In this document: one piece after another, positions 56,389-64,000 of the stretch
Layout of the letters: each line of letters begins with the position of its first letter
Position numbering within the stretch: the first letter of the stretch is position 1
From: Alkaliphilus transvaalensis ATCC 700919
GTDB lineage: Bacteria > Bacillota > Clostridia > Peptostreptococcales > Natronincolaceae
Direction: 5' to 3'
DNA: 64,000 nt
Assembly (NCBI RefSeq): GCF_000621485.1
Contig: NZ_JHYF01000001.1
Span: forward strand, 124,001 to 188,000
Notes under the pieces: generated by a model
Seen by the model: the letters and a program-made list of their open reading frames with translations, nothing else
Database searches by the model: none
Told to the model about the DNA's origin: nothing
Translations under genes and position numbers: made by a program

Positions 56389-57537
56389 GTGAAAAAAACA
56401 CTTGCGATTTTGATGACTTTGGTTTTAAGTATTGGTGTGTTAATTCCTGTAACTGCAACACAGGCAGCTAATGGAGAAAAGACTGAATACTTAGTTCAAT
56501 TTGCAGGACCAGCAGAAGTTGGATTGATGAATGCTTTTGGGGTAAAAAGTGAATCTGTTCTTCATGAATATCAGCTACTCCCTGTTAAATTACTAGAGCT
56601 TACTGAAGCACAAGCAAAAGGATTAAAAAATCATCCCCATATATTACATGTAGAGCCTAATGCCGAAGCCTATGCATTATCACAAACAGTTCCCTGGGGA
56701 ATTTCTCATGTTCAAGCCATTACGGCCCATAATAGTGGCTATACTGGTGAAAATGTAAAGGTAGCAATATTAGACACGGGTATAGATAATAAACACGAAG
56801 ACTTATTTTCAAATGTAAAGGGTGGATATTCTGTATTTACAGATTCAGCAAACAGTGATCCTTTTTACGATGGAAATGGCCATGGTACACATGTAGCTGG
56901 AACAGTTGCAGCCCTTGATAATAATCTTGGTGTTATTGGAGTAGCCTATAATGCAGATTTATATGCAGTAAAGGTGCTAAATAATAGCGGTAGTGGTTCT
57001 TATGACGGTATCGCACAGGGAATTGAATGGGCTGTTAACAATGGTATGGATATTATTAATATGAGCTTAGGTGGATCAGCTAGTTCTGCAATACTAGAAA
57101 ATATGGTTAATGCAGCTAATAATGCTGGTGTACTATTAATTGCAGCAGCGGGAAATAGCGGTAATATTTTTGGTTGGGGAGACACTGTTGGATATCCAGC
57201 AAAGTATGGGTCTGTTATGGCGGTTGCAGCAATAGATTCAAATAATAGAAGGGCTAACTTCTCTAGCCATGGACCAGCAGTTGAAATATCTGCACCTGGT
57301 GTTTCTGTATTAAGTACAACCCCAGGTAACAATTATGCTTCATTTAATGGTACTTCTATGGCATCGCCACATGTTGCAGGTGTTGCGGCCCTTATAAAAG
57401 GCGCAAATCCTACTTTAACCAATAGTCAAATAAGACAAATTATGAACGATACAGCACTAAACTTGGGAACGTGGAATTACTATGGAAATGGTTTAGTAAG
57501 AGCTATGAATGGGATTAACCTAGCTTTAACATATTAA
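56389..57537 (+). CDS. secreted subtilisin-like serine protease 1
   Basis: Preproprotein of 382 residues starting at GTG with AAAGGGAGA upstream. Residues 1-27 are a signal peptide (KKTLAILMTLVLSIGVLIPVT core). Residues 30-98 are an I9 inhibitor propeptide ([25 protein letters not shown]). The mature S8 domain has Asp129 (ILDTGID), His165 (GHGTHVAG), oxyanion Asn256 (AAGNSG) and Ser323 (GTSMASPH). It degrades extracellular protein. It is first of three similar tandem genes, about 550 bases apart, each with a separate terminator. Confidence 0.95.
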   Translation: MKKTLAILMTLVLSIGVLIPVTATQAANGEKTEYLVQFAGPAEVGLMNAFGVKSESVLHEYQLLPVKLLELTEAQAKGLKNHPHILHVEPNAEAYALSQTVPWGISHVQAITAHNSGYTGENVKVAILDTGIDNKHEDLFSNVKGGYSVFTDSANSDPFYDGNGHGTHVAGTVAALDNNLGVIGVAYNADLYAVKVLNNSGSGSYDGIAQGIEWAVNNGMDIINMSLGGSASSAILENMVNAANNAGVLLIAAAGNSGNIFGWGDTVGYPAKYGSVMAVAAIDSNNRRANFSSHGPAVEISAPGVSVLSTTPGNNYASFNGTSMASPHVAGVAALIKGANPTLTNSQIRQIMNDTALNLGTWNYYGNGLVRAMNGINLALTY

Positions 57538-57547
57538 TAGTTTATAT

Positions 57548-57575
57548 AAAGGCCGACTAAGTCGGCCTTTTTTTT
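57548..57575 (+). terminator. terminator of protease 1
   Basis: AAGGCCGACT, AA, GTCGGCCTT followed by eight T, 12 bases after the stop. Confidence 0.92.
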
Positions 57576-58098
57576 GTAGAGAAATAAAGTTAAAAACTCA
57601 ACTCATCATATATGTTGATGTATATTAACTTAATTATTAATAAAAGAATATAATTTATAAAAGTAAGTGTTTTCAATATGTTTAGCTAATATATTATATA
57701 AAGCAAGTAATTATTAGATCCTCTGTTTACATTTTTACACCAATATTTACATTTTAATTCCAAGATTCAGACAATTCTAAATATAAATATTATAATGGTT
57801 ATTAGATAAACGAATTAATTTTAAGTTTGTTTAATGAGTAACATTAATTGATGTTATTGGTTTGCTTAACATTTAATCAAGGTATTACATAATGTGTATT
57901 ACAAAGGTGTTTATCCTTTGAAGAAAAACCCAAAGGTTATAAACGATGATGTTCACCCAGTGTAAAAAAATATTATGAAATGTTATTTCAAAAGAGTACA
58001 GAGGGTAGAACAGTTATTTTACACAAAGTGTAGTAGCGGGAATTAGAATGTATTAAGTAATCCATAAACATAAAACAAAAATCAAAGGAGGAGTTTTA
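57576..58098. other. non-coding region upstream of protease 2
   Basis: About 520 A/T-rich bases without a gene. A perfect dyad TAACAT-TAATTG-ATGTTA lies at 57839-57856, and CCTTTG...CAAAGG forms another inverted repeat near 57915-57935. Both are candidate operators for protease 2. A clear promoter was not found. Confidence 0.45.
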
Positions 58099-59229
58099 AT
58101 GAAGAAGATGTTGGCTGTTTTAATGATACTTGTTTTAAGTATCGGGATCTTGGTTCCTGTTTCTGCATCGGTATCTGCAGAGAATGAGAAACAAGAGTAT
58201 TTGGTAGGGTTTAATGGCAAGGCAAGCAGAGGCCTAGTTCAAGCTTTTGGTGTTCAGAATGAGGCAATTCTTCACGAGTTCCAATATATTGATACAGTAT
58301 TAATGGAGTTAACTCCTGCTCAAGCTAAGGCTTTAGCTAATAACCCTAATGTTGAATACGTTGAAGAAAACGCAGAAGTTCATCTTTTAGCACAAAGTAC
58401 TCCTTGGGGAGTAACTCGTGTACAAGCTCCTAACGTATGGAACAGAGGATTTACAGGTTCTGGCGTTAGAGTTGCTGTATTAGATACTGGTATTCATTCT
58501 TCCCATGAAGATTTAACAGTATCTGGTGGATACTCTGTGTTTGGAGACTCTCCTTACAATGATGTACAAGGACATGGAACTCATGTTGCTGGTACAATTG
58601 CTGCTAGAAACAATTCTGTTGGAGTAATTGGTGTTGCTTACAACGCTCAATTATACGCAGTAAAAGTTTTAAATAACCAAGGTAGTGGTACACTTGCTGG
58701 TATCGCTCAAGGTATCGAGTGGGCAAGACAAAACAACATGCATGTTATTAACATGAGTTTAGGTGGAACTAGTGGTTCTACAACTTTACAAAACGCAGTT
58801 AACGCTGCTTATAATGCAGGTATTTTAGTAGTTGCTGCTGCTGGTAACAGTGGAAATTCTGCTGGAACAGGCGACAACGTTGGTTTCCCAGCTAGATATC
58901 CAAATGCAATGGCAGTTGCTGCAACAACTTCTGGAAACGTTAGAGCATCTTTCTCTAGTACTGGTCCAGCTGTAGAAATCGCAGCTCCTGGACAAGATAT
59001 CAATAGTACTTATCCAACTAATACTTATAGATCATTAAATGGTACTTCTATGGCAGCTCCTCATGTTGCTGGTGTTGCAGCTTTATTAAAGTCTGCTAGA
59101 CCTGCTGTAACAGCTGCAGGAATTAGAAATGCTATGAACAGTACTGCACTTAACTTAGGAAACTCTAACTGGTACGGAAATGGACTAGTAAGAGCAAACA
59201 ATGCACTTGATATGGTATTAAGCTACTAA
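58099..59229 (+). CDS. secreted subtilisin-like serine protease 2
   Basis: Preproprotein of 376 residues. Signal peptide 1-27, I9-type propeptide 30-98, S8 catalytic domain with Asp129, His159 (GHGTHVAG), Asn250 (AAGNSG) and Ser317 (GTSMAAPH). It lacks the six-residue NSDPFY-like loop present before the His motif in the other two copies. Codon use is richer in GCT, GTT, GGA and AAC than its neighbours, a bias typical of highly expressed genes. AAAGGAGGAG precedes the ATG. Likely the main extracellular protease of the three. Confidence 0.95.
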   Translation: MKKMLAVLMILVLSIGILVPVSASVSAENEKQEYLVGFNGKASRGLVQAFGVQNEAILHEFQYIDTVLMELTPAQAKALANNPNVEYVEENAEVHLLAQSTPWGVTRVQAPNVWNRGFTGSGVRVAVLDTGIHSSHEDLTVSGGYSVFGDSPYNDVQGHGTHVAGTIAARNNSVGVIGVAYNAQLYAVKVLNNQGSGTLAGIAQGIEWARQNNMHVINMSLGGTSGSTTLQNAVNAAYNAGILVVAAAGNSGNSAGTGDNVGFPARYPNAMAVAATTSGNVRASFSSTGPAVEIAAPGQDINSTYPTNTYRSLNGTSMAAPHVAGVAALLKSARPAVTAAGIRNAMNSTALNLGNSNWYGNGLVRANNALDMVLSY

Positions 59230-59241
59230 TAAGGATCAAAG

Positions 59242-59269
59242 AAAAGGTCGATGAAAATCGACCTTTTTT
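59242..59269 (+). terminator. terminator of protease 2
   Basis: GGTCGAT (59246-59252), GAAA, ATCGACC (59257-59263), with an A run before and six T after. The same GATGAAAATCGA loop recurs after protease 3. Confidence 0.92.
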
Positions 59270-59925
59270 CTGCCTTCAATTTGATTTTAACCCATTTATT
59301 ACAATATATAGAAGGAGATAAATAGCTGGAAATTTTATCAAATCATAGTAGATGATATTTTAAAATAAGTATTTCAATAAGTATTCCAATAAATACTTCA
59401 ATAAAGTTTAGTCTACCAGTAGATTTACAATGGAAGACTTTGTTTTAATTTATAGAAAAAATATAGCTTACCATAATTTAAATCTAATAAATCATTTTAG
59501 TATGGAGATAAACCACTAGCCAACTAGTAGATACTCAAAAAAAGAATTAATGGAATTTTCATCTTCATATTTTATTGTGATATTACTATGCTTTGTAGAT
59601 AAAAGTTGTATTAATAGGACTAATTTATTATAAGTGTATTTTAATTCCAATAAACTCCCTTTGGTCTAAATATTCCGACTATTATATGTAGAAATTATAA
59701 AATAGACATAGATACAAATAGGTCGGTAATTAATGCATAATACCGCTACCTATCGTGTCTAGTTGTAGGATAGGGAAAATAAAGTTAAATCTTAAATCTA
59801 TAGTACATGTAACTTTTGCCTTGGTAATGTACTTAATATCATTATAGGTGGTGATTAATTGCAAGGTTTTTCTTTATGCCCTTTTCTGATAACTAATATA
59901 ACGAAAACGAAGGAGGAAGATTGTC
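59270..59925. other. long non-coding region upstream of protease 3
   Basis: About 650 A/T-rich bases without a gene. It contains the 12-bp tandem repeat at 59364-59406 and a CCTATC...GATAGG inverted repeat near 59750-59775, just upstream of the protease 3 leader. AACGAAGGAGGAAG provides the ribosome site at its end. Confidence 0.5.
59364..59406. repeat. 12-bp tandem repeat
   Basis: Units AATAAGTATTTC (59364), AATAAGTATTCC (59376), AATAAATACTTC (59388) and a partial AATAAAG (59400). Related ATAAGTATT words occur upstream of protease 1. Confidence 0.7.
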
Positions 59926-61074
59926 ATGAAAAAAATACTTTCAATCTTAATGATTCTTGTTTTATGCATTGGAATAATAATTCCAGTGTCTGCGACACAA
60001 TCAGTTAATAGTGAGAAACAAGAGTATTTAGTGGGATTTAACGGTAAAGTCAATAGAGGATTGTTAACAGCTTTTGCGGTAAAAGATCAAGCCATGCTCC
60101 ATGAATATATTTTTATGCCAACGGTTTTATTAGAACTAACAGAAGCTCAAGCTAAAGGACTATCTAAAAACCCTAACATTGAATATGTTGAGTTGAATGC
60201 TGAAGTAAATCTTCTTTCCCAGAGTATTCCTTGGGGTATTGAACGAGTCCAATCTCCTGCTGTTTGGGAAATAGGTTATAAAGGTACGGGGGTAAAAGTT
60301 GCTATTTTGGATACTGGTATTGATAATACCCATGAAGATCTTGCAGGAAACGTTAAAGGTGGCATGTCTGTGTTTTCAGATTCTTCCAATAGCGATCCCT
60401 TCTTTGATGGAAATGGACATGGAACTCATGTTGCAGGTATAGTAGCAGCATTAGACAATCATATTGGCGTAGTAGGGGTTGCTCCAGAAGCAGAATTGTA
60501 TGCAGTTAAGGTACTTAATAATTCTGGTAGCGGAACATTAGCAGGGATAGTGCAAGGAGTTGAATGGGCAAGGCTTAATGGAATGGATGTTATCAACATG
60601 AGTCTTGGTGGTGCTGTGGGCTCTACTGCATTAAAAAATGCTTGTGATGCAGCCAATAATGCAGGTATTGTCGTAGTTGCAGCAGCTGCCAACAGTGGAA
60701 ATCAGGCCGGAACAGGGAATAACGTAGGTTATCCAGCTAGATACGAGTCTGTAATAGCTGTTGCGGCAACAAATTCAGATAATGCAAGAGCACCATTTTC
60801 TAGTACTGGTAATACAATTGAAATAGCAGCACCAGGGGTAGGAATATTAAGCACATTGCCAAATAATAGCTATGCATCATTGAACGGGACTTCAATGGCC
60901 GCTCCCCATGTAGCTGGAGTCGCAGCATTAATAAGATCAGCTAGAGGAGATATTAGCAATCATCAAATTAGAAATGCTATGAACTCAACTGCTCTTCCTC
61001 TAGGTAATCCAAACTATTATGGTAATGGATTAGTTCAGGGGTATGATGCAGTAAATTTAGCGCTAACATACTAA
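59926..61074 (+). CDS. secreted subtilisin-like serine protease 3
   Basis: Preproprotein of 382 residues with signal peptide 1-25, I9 propeptide 30-98 and S8 domain: Asp129 (ILDTGID), His165 (GHGTHVAG), Asn256 and Ser323 (GTSMAAPH). The residue before the oxyanion Asn is Ala (AAANSG) instead of the usual Gly. It shares the DGNGHGTH insert with protease 1 and the SSTG/AAPH text with protease 2, as expected from tandem duplication and divergence. AAGGAGGAAG precedes the ATG. Confidence 0.95.
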   Translation: MKKILSILMILVLCIGIIIPVSATQSVNSEKQEYLVGFNGKVNRGLLTAFAVKDQAMLHEYIFMPTVLLELTEAQAKGLSKNPNIEYVELNAEVNLLSQSIPWGIERVQSPAVWEIGYKGTGVKVAILDTGIDNTHEDLAGNVKGGMSVFSDSSNSDPFFDGNGHGTHVAGIVAALDNHIGVVGVAPEAELYAVKVLNNSGSGTLAGIVQGVEWARLNGMDVINMSLGGAVGSTALKNACDAANNAGIVVVAAAANSGNQAGTGNNVGYPARYESVIAVAATNSDNARAPFSSTGNTIEIAAPGVGILSTLPNNSYASLNGTSMAAPHVAGVAALIRSARGDISNHQIRNAMNSTALPLGNPNYYGNGLVQGYDAVNLALTY

Positions 61075-61081
61075 CAAAGGT

Positions 61082-61113
61082 AAAAAAAGATCGATGAAAA
61101 TCGATCTTTTTTA
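61082..61113 (+). terminator. terminator of protease 3
   Basis: GATCGAT (61089-61095), GAAA, ATCGATC (61100-61106), flanked by a seven-A run and six T. Confidence 0.92.
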
Positions 61114-61127
61114 GGTCTAAAAATGAG

Positions 61128-61268
61128 TTGAGGAAATTGCATAATTAATATTAGATTTATATTAATGTAAAATGAAAACTTGGCTGTTTAGTGTAAATGC
61201 AGGACTCAGCTTTCAGCTCTACATAGGATGATTAAAATCAGATTTTTAGAATTATGCAATTTCCTCAA
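61128..61268. mobile_element. MITE-like element with perfect 19-bp terminal inverted repeats
   Basis: TTGAGGAAATTGCATAATT (61128-61146) and its exact reverse complement (61250-61268) bound a 141-bp non-coding unit. The interior holds an ATTAATAT...ATATTAAT dyad. Related sequences lie at 27239 and 6147. There is no transposase in it. Target duplication is not obvious. It begins just after the protease 3 terminator. Confidence 0.7.
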
Positions 61269-61625
61269 TGATAATGTATATTTTGCAATTAAATTTAAAT
61301 TTGGGTGTACCGGTATCCTTTTGACCCATGGCATCGAGTGATATCAATGGAATACTGAGCTATTATCTATTAAATTGATAAATATAAAAAAATTACTTGA
61401 AAATTGCAAAAAAAAATGTAAATTTTTTAGACAATCGAAGATAAATTTGTTAATATTATTATGTAGATTAATTCATATTAGCTACACAAAAAAGAATAGT
61501 TATTAATGAATGAGGTAATTACCCAATGTATATTTTTACAAAGCCTACCACAGAATTATTAGTTATTCTTTAATATAAAAATTTAAAAGCTATTTCATTA
61601 AGGTAATTTGGAAAGGAGGGACACA
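61269..61625. other. non-coding region upstream of the XRE-TPR regulator
   Basis: About 350 A/T-rich bases. I see no gene and no strong hairpin. GGAAAGGAGGG at the end is the ribosome site for the regulator. Confidence 0.45.
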
Positions 61626-62939
61626 ATGGAGATTTTAAGTCCGGGCAAGAAAATTAAAATTCTTCGAAAAAAGATTGGGTTAAGACAAGACCAATTAACT
61701 GATGCGAGAATAACAAGAAGTTTAATCAGTATGATCGAGAATGGTAAGAGAAGATTAAACCGCAAAACTGCCATGATTATTGCTGTAAAACTTAATGATT
61801 ATTACAAAAATTTAGGACAAGAAATAACTCCAGAGTATTTATTGGAATCGGAAGAAAAACAGGCAAGTAATATTATAGAGGAAAATATTGAAAGCTTAAG
61901 ACCGATTTTAAAGAATAAAAAGGAAGTAGATCACCAACATGTGTTTGAAATTCTTAAAAGCATGATCGAATTAGCAGAGAAATGGAATTTACCTGATAAG
62001 AAAGCAGAGATATTATTAGTTAGAGGTAAGTATTATTTTGATAAGAAACAGTTTAATTTAGCTATTGCTGACTATTATAATTCTTTAGAATATTACTTGA
62101 GTTCTAAAGAAGAAGCTAAAATTGCGCTCCTTTATGTTAAAATATCTAAATGTTATATTTTTATGGCTCAATTTGATCAAGCTGCTTTTTATGGTGAAAA
62201 AGCCTTTAGTTTATCAAGGGAGTCAAAGATATCAAATTCTAATGAAATAAAAGCTAAGGCCTTATTAAACAAAATAATTTGTTATTATAGAACAAATAGA
62301 TATGATTTAACATTACAAGAAATTGAAAAATTTAAAAACATTAAATATGTTAATGAATCATTGAATGATGAAGTAACTTTACTTGAAGCAAATACCTTCT
62401 ACAGTTTAAAGAATTATGAGAAAGCAAGAAAAATATATGAAAGACTTCTAAACAGAGAAGGAAAGGTTGAACTTCATGTAATGCTACCTGTTTATGATCA
62501 TATCGCTAAACTATATAGTAAAATAGGAGAGCTTAGCAAAGCTAGAGAAATACTTCAAAGGGCAATTTTGCAAAGGGAAAGAATTGCAGATGAAGAATAC
62601 CTTGCAACATTTTTACTTGAAATTGCAAAATGCTATTATGGTATTAATGACCATGAAGGTGTCTTAAAACTTCTTTCTGAAATAATGCTTATATCTGAAC
62701 AGGAAATCTTGCGGGAAGCTGATTTAGCGGATACTTATATATTAGCTGCTAAAATTTATCTAGGTCGACAAAACTATAATGAAGCTGAAGAGTATTTATT
62801 AAAGTCACAATACTATTTAGAAAAAGATAGCATTAGTGAAAAATTAAATGAGGTTTATAGTCTTTTAGGTGAGTTATATTGTGATCTTGGAAATATCAAT
62901 GCCACAAAAGTGTACTTTCAAAAGATTAGAAACAACTAA
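61626..62939 (+). CDS. XRE-family HTH regulator with C-terminal TPR repeats
   Basis: Protein of 437 residues. ATG 61626 has GGAGGG 6 bases upstream and is preferred to the frame start at 61608. Residues 5-65 form an XRE helix-turn-helix (GKKIKILRKKIGLRQDQL, ITRSLISMIENGKR). Residues 105-435 are helical repeats of TPR type, such as AIADYYNSLEYYLSS, ALLYVKISKCYIFMAQFDQAAFYGEKAF and YEKARKIYERLLN. This layout matches peptide-sensing regulators of the RNPP/Rgg kind, but no peptide gene was found. It may control the proteases or the lipopeptide operon. Confidence 0.85.
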   Translation: MEILSPGKKIKILRKKIGLRQDQLTDARITRSLISMIENGKRRLNRKTAMIIAVKLNDYYKNLGQEITPEYLLESEEKQASNIIEENIESLRPILKNKKEVDHQHVFEILKSMIELAEKWNLPDKKAEILLVRGKYYFDKKQFNLAIADYYNSLEYYLSSKEEAKIALLYVKISKCYIFMAQFDQAAFYGEKAFSLSRESKISNSNEIKAKALLNKIICYYRTNRYDLTLQEIEKFKNIKYVNESLNDEVTLLEANTFYSLKNYEKARKIYERLLNREGKVELHVMLPVYDHIAKLYSKIGELSKAREILQRAILQRERIADEEYLATFLLEIAKCYYGINDHEGVLKLLSEIMLISEQEILREADLADTYILAAKIYLGRQNYNEAEEYLLKSQYYLEKDSISEKLNEVYSLLGELYCDLGNINATKVYFQKIRNN

Positions 62940-63419
62940 AGTTGTTCAGTAAGTCATAATGAACAAAGTCTTCCTTCACAAGATTTATAGTTTGACTGTA
63001 GCTGAATAAATTAACAGACTTACACAATTTAATCCGTTAAATCGATTATCTGATTAAGTTGAAACTTATTGTGTAGAGTTCTCAGATTTTAAAAATAAAT
63101 AAGTCGAACGTTCTTATTCGTTATAAGAAAGGTCCACTAGGGTTACTAGTGGGCTTGTTATCTTTTAGTTGATAATAAGCTATAATATTATAAAATAGTG
63201 CTATCTTCCTAGTACACAAAAAAGTGGGCTAAAATGATGTAAAATGGCTTAATAGCTTGAAAATTGTTGAATTAACACTATTTCCTCGGAAATTAAATAT
63301 TGAGATACTGAAGGTTTCTAGACTGGTCAAAATACAAAAAATCTATTAAAATAGTTAATAAGGAATGCTTTTTATATTAATTATTGTAAATGGATGGGTA
63401 TCGAGGGGACACTATATAG
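62940..63419. other. non-coding region before the YvyF-like gene
   Basis: 480 bases with no gene. It holds the 19-bp repeat (62959-62977), an inverted repeat TACACAAT (63021-63028)/ATTGTGTA (63068-63075) enclosing TTAATC/GATTAA, and a hairpin CCACTAG (63134-63140)/CTAGTGG (63146-63152) that may terminate the XRE-TPR transcript, though the following tract is only moderately T-rich. Confidence 0.5.
62959..62977 (+). repeat. 19-bp direct repeat, right copy
   Basis: ATGAACAAAGTCTTCCTTC, identical to 27496-27514 and in the same orientation, 35 kb away. Confidence 0.7.
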
Positions 63420-63869
63420 ATGAGGATGGAAACTATGAAAAAAAATAAATCTGTAAATAAATTAAAAGTCTGTAGAAAATGTAGAGTACCAGTACATGAA
63501 AATTCATTACATGATTATTGTCCAAGCTGTTTTAAAATCGTTGAAGATATCTTTGATAAAATTCGTGAATATTTAGCTGAATTTCCTGGAGCTACTTCCT
63601 ATGAAATGGAACAACGGTTAGGAATTCCTTTACATGTTATTAATAATTTTGTCAAGGATGGAAGATTAATAGAAATTAATAATGATTTTATTAATCTTCA
63701 ATGTATGAGATGTAATTGTCTATTACTCTCTGCCCATCATAAATATTGTCCTACATGTGAAGGAGAAATGATGAATGATTTACTAAAAGTAAAGGAAGAT
63801 TTAGAGAAAATAAATATAAACAAAGATGATGGTGGGAAAATGAGATTTAGAGCTTATTGGGAAAAATAG
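63420..63869 (+). CDS. YvyF-like flagellar operon zinc-ribbon protein
   Basis: Protein of 149 residues (144 if ATG 63435 is the start; both have a usable site). Two zinc-ribbon pairs are visible: CRKC...CPSC in the N-terminal part and CMRC...CPTC near residue 110. Between them is a helical SYEMEQRLGIPLHVINNFVKDGRL segment like a small HTH. This layout matches the flagellar operon protein family of B. subtilis YvyF, usually near flgM and other late flagellar genes. Molecular function is not established. Confidence 0.7.
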   Translation: MRMETMKKNKSVNKLKVCRKCRVPVHENSLHDYCPSCFKIVEDIFDKIREYLAEFPGATSYEMEQRLGIPLHVINNFVKDGRLIEINNDFINLQCMRCNCLLLSAHHKYCPTCEGEMMNDLLKVKEDLEKININKDDGGKMRFRAYWEK

Positions 63870-63940
63870 ATAGGTTATATTAATTTATTTAATAGAATTG
63901 GAAATACTAAATTTAATAAAAAGCATAATGGGGTGAGGAA

Positions 63941-64000
63941 GTGAAATTATTAACACCAGATTTATTTGTTGAATCTGTTTTTCATTTAAATCTTGAACAA
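63941..64000 (+). CDS. start of a gene, possibly YqeG-family HAD phosphatase (partial)
   Basis: A frame opens at GTG 63941 after GGGGTGAGG and runs off the window. The first 20 residues, LLTPDLFVESVFHLNLE in part, resemble the N-terminus of YqeG-type phosphatases (a LLxPxxYVxSIxxI pattern). Too little is present to be sure. Confidence 0.4.
   Translation, partial: MKLLTPDLFVESVFHLNLEQ

Noticed and set aside
59364-59406. CRISPR array
   Set aside because: Units are 12 bases, directly adjacent with no spacers, and no cas genes are present.

Overview
The window reads as a low-GC, spore-forming anaerobe of the Clostridia, most like the Alkaliphilus/Natronincola group. This is inferred from gene content only: an intact pro-sigma-K gene, an IscR-IscS-IscU operon, a ferredoxin-fused aldo/keto reductase, a T-box in front of alaS, a split lysine exporter, and strongly A/T-biased codons. 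No rRNA, tRNA or CRISPR array was found.

Region 1 (1-24 kb) is conserved core chromosome. Its order parallels the Bacillus subtilis cymR-yrvO ... yrrD-yrrI-alaS-yrzL-yrrK-yrzB ... yrrM-yrrO-yrrR-sigK neighbourhood. It holds the tail of rmlD, iscR-iscS-iscU, a PRC-barrel protein, a small YtxH-like protein, an AI-2E family permease, a DUF975 protein, alaS with its T-box, ireB, a large membrane protein with a phosphatase-like domain, the aldo/keto reductase, ruvX, a DUF1292 protein, sfsA, a Fur-family regulator, RNase J, split LysO, a YlbF-like protein, trmR-trhP (wobble uridine modification), a class B PBP and sigK. Between sigK and an ABC-F gene lies a small WYL-like gene under a LexA-box promoter, flanked by two copies of an unusual stem-loop element.

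Region 2 (26-56 kb) is the accessory highlight. A LytTR regulator with an atypical receiver precedes a long co-directional operon (27.8-55.9 kb) for a hybrid PKS/NRPS lipopeptide. Gene 1 is acyl-AMP ligase-ACP-ketosynthase. It is followed by a trans acyltransferase, then four genes (3-hydroxyacyl-CoA dehydrogenase, ACP, acyl-CoA dehydrogenase, FkbH-like) that match the set known to build hydroxymalonyl-ACP or methoxymalonyl-ACP. An MFS exporter and a 6006-residue synthetase follow. The synthetase reads ACP-aminotransferase-C-(A remnant)-PCP-C-A(Ile code)-PCP-E-C-A(Phe code)-PCP-E-C-A(unassigned)-PCP-terminal C-like domain. No thioesterase or phosphopantetheinyl transferase is visible. The layout resembles iturin/mycosubtilin lines, but the extra extender genes suggest a 2-hydroxy-3-amino fatty acyl start like that of microginin.

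Region 3 (56-63 kb) holds three tandem subtilisin-like secreted proteases, each with its own terminator, and an XRE-TPR regulator. Two short dispersed repeats occur on both sides of regions 2 and 3 in direct orientation, consistent with an island. The window ends in a YvyF-like flagellar-operon gene and the start of a probable YqeG phosphatase gene.
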